Below are positions 35,432-46,524 of a DNA stretch of 64,000 nt, one piece after another. The stretch comes from Perilla frutescens. Lineage: Eukaryota > Streptophyta > Magnoliopsida > Lamiales > Lamiaceae. Positions within the stretch are counted from its first letter, which is position 1. Every line of letters starts with the position of its first letter. The notes below the pieces were generated by a model. It was not told where the DNA came from. It saw only the letters and a program-made list of their open reading frames with translations, and made no database searches. The translations under genes were made by a program, and so were the position numbers. The DNA lies in NCBI GenBank assembly GCA_026008535.1, contig BRKX01000010.1:2679001-2743000 (forward strand), read 5' to 3'.

Positions 35432-36243
35432 TTATTAGGTAGCCCTCTTCTTCAAATCCTGCTATTCTTTGCTGCTCCTTGTTCTTGCTTAGGTGATTAT
35501 TTTGAATACCGGATGTTAAATCTTTTTTTTTTTCCTTTTTAATTAATCAATTCATTACTAAAGTAGGGAAAATGAGTGCATTCTTTTGTTTTAACATATG
35601 CTTGATTAGTGATTACAGATGACAATTGTTGGTTAGTATTTATAATGAAGAGATTAAAGATTTCATTCTCGTATTTGAAATATACATTTCCAGCCGGTTT
35701 AGATTTGATGCAACGACTAAATGTCTCGGGCTAACCTGCTTGGTTTCGGATGATGAGTTTTATCGGATTGTACGACTATTCGATTTGGATCAATTCGAGC
35801 TAAATTTTCTTCGGGTTGGAAATTCATTGCTCTTAACTCTAATCCTTCGATTTTTGGGCTAGTAAGTTTTCGATTTTTTTAGTGACCTATAAATTTGTCT
35901 GTCGATGTCACCTAAACTGCTAGTGGTGTCTGAGCTAGATTCCACTTGAAGTTAGAATTTTCTGGTTCTAACTCTATTTTTTTCTCGGGTTATTCGTGTC
36001 GAAATGGCCCTTTACAGAAGGAAGTGTTGGGATTTATTACTCTCATCATTTTCCAAGTGAGGTAAATGATTTTGGTTCACAAGTTGACTAGTTGAGCACG
36101 TTGTGCGTGGTTTTGGGGCAAATTAATTACTTGTAGAATACTTTTACAAGTCTTCGTCTGCACTCTGCAGTCGACTATATGTGAAATGAAAATGAATAGA
36201 GAAGAAGAAGCTCAACAAAATAATAGGTAAGCAAGAATGCAAG
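35432..36243. other. Intergenic region, no gene seen
   Basis: PP2C 3' end, then the promoter of the next receptor kinase. A 78-codon open frame at 35626-35862 has no family resemblance. Confidence 0.5.
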
Positions 36244-38369
36244 ATGCATCTTCCAAAGCATTTCATTTTCTACTCTGTATTTCTCTGTTTGATCATCATC
36301 ACTCCAGCTTATTCCAAATGCCCACCATTCTACCCTTGTCGAAATTTTACCTTGGAATTTCCATTCACCGTTAGTAACGATCCGGGATGCGGGTTGTTCG
36401 TGGTTAATGGCTGCAATGATTCGGTATCCGGCAATCTAACAGTTAGCATAGGAGGATCATCTGGGGAGCCTAGTACTTATGCTATTCTAGGGAAGGTATC
36501 AAGAAATAAGTTGTTAATTCGAGACCTCGGGCTTCATGCTGCATTGAGTAACCGAACGTGCTATTCTTTCTCAAATATGAGTCTGCCTCATTCTCCTTCA
36601 GTTTCATTCACATTCTCCCCTAATCTCACCTTCTTCACGTGCTACAAGGCTTACTATGTGAACGAAGGATTAGAAAAGAGATTTCAAAATTACAACTCAA
36701 CAGACTGTGATGTCTCCACCATGTACTATAAAATCCCGGCGGCAAACACTCGTGTGGATGCTGCCGGGGATATTAGTATGAGTATCCCTCCGGGATGTGT
36801 AGTGACTCAACTACCTCTAAAGTCTGAAAATAGCAGCGGTGAGCTGTTTGATATGCTAAGTGCTAATTTTTCTTTGGAGTGGAGTGTTTCTAAAGCTTGT
36901 AATGATTGTTACCATGGAGGAGGGCAGTGTCTTGCTGACAACGAGAACAGGTTCTACTGCAAACAAGGTATCAATTATTCTGTATTTTCTAGGCTCACAC
37001 CAAAGAAAAAAGAAAAAGAAAAAGAAAAGATAGACTAATTGTCTCGTTACTTATTGTGTGTAAATGTTGATTTTCTTCGTAGGAAATACAAGACTCAAAA
37101 AGATACTTGTCATAGGTATGTTTCTGCCCAAATATTTGAAGTAAACTTTCCTCCGATTTCAGAGTCAAGTTTAGTGAAATAACATTTGAGTTGATTTTAT
37201 TTAATGGACGACATAATTGTCTGCAACATTCGATCTCTCTCATTTCAGGTGGTGTGAGTATAGGTGCTTTTATATGCACTTCCATACTCGTATTCCTTTT
37301 CACTACGAGAAAATACACATTGCTGAAATTGCTTGGCCATCAATGGCCAAAATCAGCCAACGAAAAAGATGTGGAACTTTTCTTGAAAAACAATGGGAAT
37401 CTTGCACCAAGAAGGTACAGATACTCGCAGCTCAGGAAAATGACCAATTCATTTGGTGAACATCTAGGAAAAGGTGGCTATGGGACTGTGTATAAAGGTA
37501 AATTTCCTGATGGTCGTAGTGTAGCTGTGAAGATCTTGAACGAATCAAATGGGAAAGGAGAAGAATTCATGAATGAGGTTGCGACCATTAGTAGAACTTC
37601 TCATGTTAACATTGTCACTCTTTTGGGATTCTGCATTGAGAGGTCTAAAAGAGCTCTGATCTACGAGTTCATGCCTAATGGCTCTCTTGATAAGTTCATG
37701 CAAAGCACTGCTTCTTCATCAGCAGAAGGTGGTTTGGGAGGGAAAAGGCTGTTTGAGATTGCACGTGGTATTGCTCGAGGGCTGGAATACTTGCACCAAG
37801 GCTGCAACATGAGGATTGTCCACTTCGACATAAAGCCTCACAACATTCTGCTGGATAAGGATTTGAATCCGAGAATTTCAGATTTCGGGCTTGCTAAATT
37901 GTGTCCGAATAGATCAAGTGTTCTGTCAATGTTAGTGGCAAGAGGGACCATAGGGTACATTGCTCCCGAAGTTTTTTATAGGCACTTTGGAGAAGTCTCT
38001 TATAAATCGGATGTATACAGCTATGGAATGTTGGTTTTGGAAATAGCTGGAGGAAAGAAAAACATTGATCGAGGAGATGTTGATCGTACGAGTGAAATAT
38101 ACTTTCCACAGTACATCTACAGGCAACTTGAAATGGATGATCATATTGTTGATGGAACAATGAATGAAGATGAAATACAATTGGTGAAGAGAAAACTGAT
38201 AATTGTGGGGTTGTGGTGCATACAGACAGATCCCAGAGACCGACCATCGATGACAAAGGTGGTAGAAATGTTGGAAGGAAAACTTGGATCATTGCAGCTT
38301 CCACCTAAACCTTACCTTTATTCACCCCCTAGATCAGAACCAAGATTTTCAATTTCTGAATCTATGTAG
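36244..38369 (+). CDS. LRK10L2-type receptor-like kinase, copy A
   Basis: Three exons join in frame: 36244-36967, 37083-37115 (33 nt) and 37249-38369 (625 residues). Signal peptide (about 1-24), galacturonan-binding-like cysteine domain starting CPPFYPCRNFTLEFPF, many N-x-S/T sites, WAK-associated C-terminal motif CNDCYHGGGQCL, membrane helix GVSIGAFICTSILVFLF (about 254-270), then kinase. Glycine loop GKGGYGTVYKG, VAVK, SDFGLAK and GTIGYIAPEV are intact. The catalytic loop reads HFDIKPHNILLD (about residue 443): arginine of HRD is replaced by Phe, as is usual in this subfamily (non-RD). The family includes wheat Lr10-like and PR5K-like kinases. Convergent with copy B, 242 bp apart. Confidence 0.94.
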
Positions 38370-38611
38370 CATCTTTTTCATGTAAATCAATAAAATTTGA
38401 AAATTTTCAGCTTGTTATATCATATTCCTTTGTTTCCCATATTGAAAGATTTGTTAGTCTGTGTAATGTAAAATAAATAAGTGGGAAAATTGGGACATAC
38501 AGTTGAAATAAGTCTCCTTTTTTCATTTTTTTAACATTGACATTTTCAACAATGACCAATGCAACATTCAACAGCAAAAGCTTCAACATAGGAATAAATT
38601 CAAACAATGTG

Positions 38612-40698
38612 CTACATAGATTCAGAAGTTGAAATGATTGGTGCTGAATAAAGGTAAGGTTTAGGTGGAAATTGCAAAGTTTCAAGTTCACCTTCCAACA
38701 TTTCTACAACCTTTGTCATCGAAGGCCGGTCCCTAGGATTTGTCTGTATGCACCACAAGCCAACAATGATCAGTTTCCTCTTTGCAACTTGGTTTTCATC
38801 CTCATTCATTATTCCAGAAAGATCACCATTCCCTTCGTCCTCCATCTCATCGAGTTGCTTGTATATAGAGTGAGGGAAGTATATTTCACTCGTACGATCA
38901 ACTTCTCCACGGTTACTGTTTTTCCTTCCTCCAGCAATCTCCAAAATCATCATTCCATAACTATACACATCAGACTTGTAAGAGACTTCTCCGAAGTTTC
39001 TGGAGAAAACTTCAGGGGCAATATACCCTATTGTCCCTCTTGCCACCATCATTGATACTACGCTTGATCTGTTTGGACACAGTTTAGCAAGCCCAAAATC
39101 GGAAATTCTTGGATTCAAGTCCTTATCCAGAAGAATGTTGTGAGGCTTTATGTCAAAATGCAAGATTCTCGTGTTGCAGCCTTGGTGCAAGTATTCAAGC
39201 CCTCGAGCAATGCCAAGTGCAATCTCAAACAGCTTTCCCCATCCCAAACCGCCTTCCTCACTATCCTCTATGAACTTATCAAGAGAGCCATTAGGCATGA
39301 ACTCATAGATCAGAGCTCTTTTGGATCTCTCAAAGCAGAATCCCAACAGAGTGACAACATTAATGTGGGAGGTTCTACTAATGCTCACAACCTCGTTCAT
39401 GAATTCTTCTCCATTTTTTCTCGTTTCATTCAAGATCTTCACGGCCACAAGATGACCGTCGGGCAATACTCCTTTATAGACACTACCATGCCCTCCTCTT
39501 CCCAAGCTTTCTCTAAATGACTCGGTCATTTTCTTAATGCTCGAGTATTTGTACCGTATTGGTGCAAGATTTCCATGGTTCTTCAGAAAGAGTTCGATTT
39601 CCTTTTCATGCTCGTGTTCTACCTTAGCACGATTCCACCTGATGAAAACATATAGAATTATCAAAGTGGATGTGAGGGCTGCTGTAGTCATACCACCTGC
39701 AGTGAAAAATCTTATCATTTTGATGAATCTAAGAAGCTGAGTAACAATGCAGTATCATTATTGAATAAATATGAATTTAATTGAAGACTAGCTGAGAATA
39801 TCTTAGTAAAGTATTGGTAAAGGGACATACATACCTACAACAAGAATCCTTTTAACTTTGCTTTTTCCTGCAAACAAAATCCACATTAAGCATTAATCAG
39901 ACATTACAATCTATATAGTCAAGCCTCTAAAATAGTTAAGACACAGAGATCACTTAATTTCATGAATTCTAACAAACTACATATCTTTAGGCCTACCAAT
40001 GAACCTAACAAACCTTTGCTGCAGAAGAATCGATTCTCGTTGTCAGCAAGACACATCCCTCCTCCAACATAACATTCATAACATTCTTCAGAAACATTCC
40101 ATTCCAGAGTAAATTCAGCAGTTAATACATTGAACAAATCACGCGATCCTTGATCATACTTCGCAGGTAGCTGAACCAAGTAACATCCTCGAGGAACATT
40201 ATTTACCCCAAAAGCAGGATCATCATTCGCAGATATCTTGTAGTACACGACGTAGTTTCCACAATCAATGCTGTCATAGTTTCTGAAATGCCCTCCCAAT
40301 CTCGTTTTGTCATACGATTCACAGGGAAACAAGGTGAGATTAGGAGAGAATGTGAGTGAAATGGAAGGCGATTGAAGCAGAGTTAGATTCGTGAAAGAAA
40401 AACAACTGCGGTTATTCAGTTGAGCTTCAAGCTCAACACTTCTGAGTAAGAATCTGTTTTTCGAGTTCTTGGCTAGTATAGCATACAACTGACCTCCAAG
40501 ATGAACCGTTGGATTTGGATTTTGATCAAGATCACAGCCATCAACTCTGATCAAACCACATCTCGGATTTTTGATATCGGTTAATGGGAATTCGAGGGAG
40601 AAATCTCCACACTGAAAGGATTTTGGACAGTGGGAATCAGCTTTGAGGAGAAGGAGATGAAATGAGATTAAGAAAAGTGAAAATTTGAGAAGAGCCAT
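38612..40698 (-). CDS. LRK10L2-type receptor-like kinase, copy B
   Basis: Three minus-strand exons join in frame: 40014-40698, 39835-39867 (33 nt) and 38612-39696 (600 residues). Same architecture as copy A: signal peptide MALLKFSLFLISF..., cysteine domain CPKSFQCGDFSLEFPL, CYECYVGGGMCLADNENR, helix near residues 243-262, kinase with GRGGHGSVYKG, VAVK, HFDIKPHNILLD, SDFGLAK and GTIGYIAPEV. The C-terminus ends STSESM against ISESM in copy A. The 33-nt linker exon and its phases are identical to copy A, so the pair is an inverted tandem duplication. The ectodomains have diverged much more than the kinases. The nested transposon stack starts 515 bp upstream of its start codon. Confidence 0.94.
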
Positions 40699-41212
40699 GC
40701 ATGAATATTTCTCTGAAATTTGTGTGTGATTATAATAGTTTTTTCATTTCGTTATAACATGGCATTGTTTTGATCCAACACGTTACTGGACTAGTAAATA
40801 TTTTTGTGGAAGACTATATGACGTTAGGACTATAATTTTTTTATAAAAAAAATTTGAATTGATCATCGTTAGTTGATCATGAATGGTGAAGTTAATTTTA
40901 TATTTCCCACTATTTAGTTTACTAGAATTAATACTTGGATTTTAGATCCTTGAATGCTTGACTTTTGAACTCTTTAATGTAAAAATAGAATCCCTAAATC
41001 CTAATCAAGAAAAAGAAGAGCAAAACAGCCATGACTCAATCTCCCTCAACAAGTTATTTCTGGAATTCTTGATTTCTTTAATCGAGTTGTATTTAATTGG
41101 TTCGTATTCAGACAAGCGACAGTTGACTTCTATCGAATTTTTGTACAGAAATTTCGTTACTCAATACCAAATACGGAGAAAAACATGTAAAATACTAAGC
41201 AACAAGTTGTTT
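40699..41212. promoter_or_regulatory. Remaining native upstream region of kinase copy B
   Basis: About 515 bp separate the start codon of copy B from the 8-bp target duplication of the nested element. Nothing else is recognisable. Any regulatory DNA further upstream has been displaced by about 14.9 kb. Confidence 0.4.
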
Positions 41213-41691
41213 AATTTTAAGGGTGTTTCTTTACACATCAGGCAACACCTTTTCTTTACACACTACACATTAAGGCAATATTTGGTAGACTGGTATGGAT
41301 ATACCTATATTAATAAAATCTGGATTGCTTTGAAAGATAATTGTGTATTAGCTATTTTAATTGTGGAGTGGACTTGCATGCAACAGATCTGATATATGGT
41401 ATTTCAGACGGGCCGACCCAATACAATTTGGATCTAACCCAATAGAATTCAGACCCAGCCCTAATCTAAAAAAAAAACTTTGTAACTCAAGCCCAATACA
41501 GAAAAATATACCCAAAGTTGAACATTGGCCAGCCACCGTCACGCATCATCCATCGCGATCACGGAGGCAGTCGCCACCGCCGTGAACCTTCGCATCATCA
41601 CCGCCGACAACCTTCGCATCGACTTCAAATATCACGTCCTTTCCGTCGACGCCACCATTAAGGAATCACGAAGCTAAACTCGATCAAAATT

Positions 41692-42608
41692 TCATCTCAA
41701 TATCTGAATTGGATATGGATTCATCCAAATCGAGGTATAATCAACTATGATAAGATCATTGGAGTTACTTTTATAGAATTTGAGTTGAAAATCTGATTTC
41801 ATAACTTGCTCCTCCGCCTCTGCTTTCGGTTTTACTGATGGCGGCGGCGCCGGCGACGCTTTGGGTGTTGGAGTCTTGGATGGAGCTGCCGGTATAGTTT
41901 CTTCGCTGATCGGCAAATTCTTCGCCTGTGGAATTCAAATATTATTTCATAATTTGTTGGGAAAAAAATTATATATATATTTGGTAGGGGAAGAATAATA
42001 ACTCACCAGTTTCCTGAACTGGAGATTGTAAAAAATGTCTATGTATCTCTGCTTTGCTTGTTTTTGGTCTTTGTAGAGCTGTTTCCAGAATTCATAGGCT
42101 GATCCCATGTTGAGGACTTTGTTTGCATAGATCTTCCATGTATAGCTGCAATGGGGGAAAAGAGGTGGTTTTTAGTTATGATCACAATGTGTTCGTCAAA
42201 ATGTCTGAATGAGGGTGGCTTGGACTTGGAGTACCATTCATATATTCGTTTGAGGCCACCTTGAGACATTCTGTTCCAGTATCTGCTATCCGTTTTGCAT
42301 TTCTCGAAGAAATCAGCTATTTTACTGCTCGACTCATCACCATTGTTGGGATCAATGTGGAAGCCTGAGACCCCATCAACTATGATCTCTGCTGGCCCTC
42401 CTTGATTGGTTGCAAATGTGGGCAGCCCGCAGTTCATGGCTTCGATCACTGTCAAGCTGAAGGCTTCAGACAATGCAGGCTGCACGAAAGCCCCCTTCGT
42501 GTCTGCAATGTAGCGGTATCTGTCAGTTTGAGCTGCTATCCATCTTACCTGGCCCTTGAGTTGGTATTTCTCGATCAGGGCGTGCATCTTCTTGATTTCT
42601 GCCATTTC
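41692..42608 (-). pseudogene. Sucrose synthase, 5'-truncated 3'-end fragment
   Basis: Three minus-strand exons are recognisable. 42235-42608 (AEIKKMHALIEKYQLKGQVR to RIYE) covers the GT-B glycosyltransferase end including PALSEAFSLTVIEAMNCGLP. 42007-42145 reads YTWKIYANKVLNMGS to YNLQFRKL. About 41692-41935 is a Pro/Ala/Lys-rich tail typical of the SUS5/6/7-type C-terminal extension. Splice sites between them are intact (GAATG/GTACTC, TTGCAG/CTATAC). About six residues are missing in frame after TDRYR, just before IADTKGAF, and all upstream exons (well over half the protein) are absent. It cannot make or cleave sucrose. It lies wholly inside the PIF/Harbinger-like element, so it looks captured. 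Confidence 0.88.
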
Positions 42609-42612
42609 TTCC

Positions 42613-43090
42613 CAACCCTTGATTGTTTTAGATTAATTTTAGGTTGATACCTATTTTTTTCATACTTGGTACTTTTTTTCTTCCCACATGGTACTTTTTT
42701 TGTATCAGACATATTTTGCTTTGCCTTGAAATTCTTGGAATCATGATTGTTTTAGAGTAATCTAAAGTTGATACCTGTCTTTATCGAACTTGATACTTTT
42801 TTTCATACCACATGGTACGTTTTTTTGTATCAACTCATGTTTTCCTTTAATTAGATTTTTTATCGTTGTTAATACTCTTTTTTCTTACCAAATGGTACTT
42901 TTTATAGTATCATACTGATTTTTTTACTTTAATTAGATATTTCGATTCAGTTGGATGAGTTTGGATCCAAAACTTCCAACCCTCGATTGTTTTAGATTAA
43001 TTTTAGGTTGATACCTGTTTTTTATCATACTTGGTAATTTTTTCTTACCACATGGTACTTTTATTGTATCAAACTCATTTTTTGCTTCGA
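42613..43090. repeat. Imperfect tandem repeats with 'gatac' and 'ggtactttt' motifs
   Basis: The unit 'gattgttttagattaatttt' followed by 'aggttgatacctg' and 'catggtacttttt' recurs at 42620, 42747 and 42985, with partial units between. Inverse-oriented 'gatacttatacatgtataaa'-like motifs lie at 44378-44575. These look like internal or subterminal repeats of the Harbinger-like element. Confidence 0.65.
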
Positions 43091-45675
43091 TTAGATTTTT
43101 ACTGTTGGGATTTTTTTTTCCACGTACAAGGATTTGGTGATCATTCATTTATGATAGTTTCGTTTAATTCTTTAAAAAAACATATACAACATAAAAAGAT
43201 TACAAAAAAGATAAAATGATACTCTTTCATTTATCGCGTGATACGTTTATGCTCTGTACGTTATACTATTATTATATCTAAACAAGAACCAAATTTCTTT
43301 AAAATCAGGTTATGAATGATCATTAAATAACTAATTTACAACTAAAGTTAAAGCAAAAATATTTCTAAAATATACGATAATTTTTTGTTGAGCATATAGT
43401 GTGAACAAAGTTACATGTTCATTAGTACTTCATTTCACATTAGGTGATACTTTTTATATGCTTAACATAATATGAGCAAAACAAATACAGTAAACTCTAG
43501 CATAAACAAAGCTCATTTTCTAATGATAAAAAAAATGGACAAAATATATAATAACATCATTCTTAAAACAATCCAGACATCCCATCTATTCGTGATTTCA
43601 GAAAGCCTCCTAACATATCCAACAAACTGTATCATCAAGCTATTACAAAAAATAAAATATTTCCTCTTTCTGCCAAACACCAACAACACCACAAATCAAA
43701 GATCAAGTTTAACCATAAGATCAATGTATTTGTCATCCCACAACATCCCACCAAAAAAACATCATTCAATCACAAATATCATCATTTCTTCTTCTTGTTC
43801 ATGAAGTCCAGCATAGATTGGTGAACTTCAAAACTCAAGTCGTTCGTGCCTGAAAGTAAAATCCGAGCACAATACAATGCCCGTAACTTTCTTCTACCAA
43901 ACGAATGCAAAAAGAAAGTTCAAACATTTCAATAAGCAAAAAAAAACACATGAAGCATAAAAGAAAACGAGTGTCTGGATTAAAATGCTGAACAAACCAG
44001 TGCACATTTGACCAATGAACACATGCAAAATCTTGAAAGAAAAAAGCAACCCTCCAAAACCAATATCTTTTACTGTCTTTCACTGCTCCTCCTTCAGTGA
44101 ACTGATAATAGAATAGATTGAAGAGGGTCGGGATTTAAATACATAATCATTTCCACTGCAATAAAAAATTCAAAGAAAAATGAAACATAATTCACAATCT
44201 GCAACATAAAGTACTAACTAAATGCATAAAAAATACCACTGAAATCACATAAAGGTAGGAGTTCACAAAATAAATTACCTCATTGTTTTTTAACAAAACA
44301 TCCCAGTTCTCTCATAAATTTATCATACATATGCATGCATAAATTCATACCTAGACAGCTCAAATTTTCATAAAAATTTTGATACTTCTTTCATGCATGA
44401 AAGAGTACTTATACATGTATAAACTGATACTTATGCATGTATAAATTGATACCCATACACCTCAAAGAAAAAATAAACATAATTCATCTATAAGACAGAT
44501 ACACACTAAATTGATACATATATGTGAATAAAATGATACTTAACAATTTAAAAACTGATACAAAATATATGATATGGTTAGACTATAATGAACTCACGCA
44601 GAATTGTGGAATAAGACATAAAAAGAAAATCGATACAACAAATAACCGCTACAACAAATAACAAACATGCATATCAATTATCTAGCAATGACTCCACAAA
44701 TCGAGTTTGAAACAAATCTGAATAACCTAAGTATGATATCTGAATAACAAATCTGAGAACATTCACAAACAAAATTGTATATCAAACAAACAGCAGCCAA
44801 AAATACACAAGAGAGGAAAAACACTGCATCGACAATGAAACAAACAAAAGCAACACATCTTTCACATGATATACATCAGATGCTTAAAAAGTGCACAAAA
44901 AAATTATAAACTGAAATCATCTTCAATAAACTCAACAGAGAATGATGGAGAACTCGATGAAGTCAATTTTAAACTGAAAAATTGTAAACTAACCTAGCAC
45001 AAAAAATTGTAAACTGAAATGCACAAGAAAATTGTAAACTGAAACTAACCTGGCACGAAATCGTCTTCAATAAACTGAAGAGAGAACTCAATCAAGTGAA
45101 AATGTCGGGACTTCGACTCAAAGCAGGCCTCGCGATTGTTGGAAAAATCGACCGAAAGAATGACGGAGCCCTTCGCTTGCAATTACAGATGCCGGAAAAC
45201 TCGAGGGAAGTTGAGAATGGGAATGGTAGGGTTTTGCGATGGAGAATGGAAAGAGAAGAAAATTGAGAAAGGCTGCGTTAAGATCAGAATAGCTAAAGCT
45301 AGGGTTAGAATGAAGAAGGAGCGGTTTCTTTTTTATATATATGACGGGTCGGATAAAACCCGGATCCGACCCGTCTCACATAATGTTATTTACATCTTGC
45401 TGCATACAAGTTTTTGCGTTAATTGTGTGTTTGATTATTATGATAAATATACTAGATTATTTCACACATCTATTTGGTACATTGTTTTATTTAGTAGACT
45501 GAGGGGGACGTCGGATACCTTGGGCATCGGATATATTATCTAGCCGAATCAGTAATTACACCACGAGCCTCGTGTTAGGATCGGACCTCGCGTGAACAAG
45601 CAATGACTACCAAACACACAGTTCTTGTTGGATACCTTTACTAATATGTCTTTATCAAGGCTACCAAACATTGCC
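43091..45675. other. Interior of the Harbinger-like element, no intact gene
   Basis: 43200-45050 is AT-rich without family resemblance. 45060-45340 is GC-richer and, on the minus strand, looks like a 5' leader of a plant gene (pyrimidine-rich, then 'atttcgtgccag/gttagtttc', a possible donor). No start of a known protein is recognised. Confidence 0.45.
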
Positions 45676-45678
45676 TAA

Positions 45679-46519
45679 AACTAATTGAAAAGTAATTATT
45701 TATAATTTTACTTAAAAACCCTTATTAAATAATCTAATAAATAAATATCTATAAATTAAAAAAAATAAACCAATAATCATAAATAAAAAATAAACCAATA
45801 TATCAAAAAATAAATTTGGAACTAGAGCAGAAATCGAATAACCAAAGAACAAAGGAAAAATGGAGTAGAAATCAAACATTACCATTCTCAAACCCTAGTC
45901 ATTCTCAAAAGTTTCCAAATTCCATTTAAATTGAGTTTTTTTTTTGGTGAAAATCAACCATGCAACATGAAAAGATTGAAGAAACAGACAATGTAAGTCA
46001 TTTGCCATATATTTTTCAGATTATTTTTGGCAGTTTTTCCGATCATAGAGCATCGTTCATTGTAGATAAGTCATGAAACACAGTCTGAAACTCCTCACAG
46101 GGAATCGAAAATATATTTTTGACCATGTGAATAATGCGTCAAAAATATATTTCTGAAATAAGAAGAATCTTTCAAAACACAGTTTCTGAAAATCATACAA
46201 TGAGTCAGAAATTATTTTTCAATGTTAACTAGAAAGGTTCAAAAATCTATATTCCATAATGTTGTGTTGGTGATTTTGGGTGGTAGGTATCCAACTACAT
46301 TTTTACTTTTGAGGTCTCCAGTTCCACTAGACCCTAAATGTATCTGCATAACATTGGTTAAGACACCAGAAGCAAAAAACTAAATCACTTTATTCAGGTA
46401 TGTTTATCAGTGTTGATACAAAATTATGTAATTATCTATTAGAAACTAAAATCTCTTTTTTCTATAGGTTTTCTTAACTCCGGACCACCCACTACCCCCT
46501 ATATCATGCGTGTGGAAGG
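45679..46519. other. Left part of the outer transposon, non-coding
   Basis: AT-rich with loose repeats of 'tcaaaaatatatttctga' and 'cagaaattatttttca' at about 46100-46250, resembling motifs beyond the chromovirus at 54630-54760. Confidence 0.5.
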
Positions 46520-46524
46520 ATCAC

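Larger units (their letters stand above)
41274..45675 (-). mobile_element. PIF/Harbinger-like element carrying a sucrose synthase fragment
   Basis: Left end GGCAATATTTGGTAG, right end reversed GGCAATGTTTGGTAG (14 of 15). TAA is duplicated (41271-41273, 45676-45678). Subterminal similarity continues with gaps: 'cttgcatgcaacagat' against 'cttgtatgcagcaagat', then 'cagacgggccgaccc' against 'gagacgggtcggatcc'. Inside on the minus strand lie a GC-richer leader-like stretch (45340-45060), AT-rich repeats and the sucrose synthase exons. No transposase is seen, so it is non-autonomous. Confidence 0.72.

Noticed and set aside
43472..43804. 110-residue protein inside the Harbinger-like element
   Set aside because: Low-complexity, AT-driven frame without recognisable domain.
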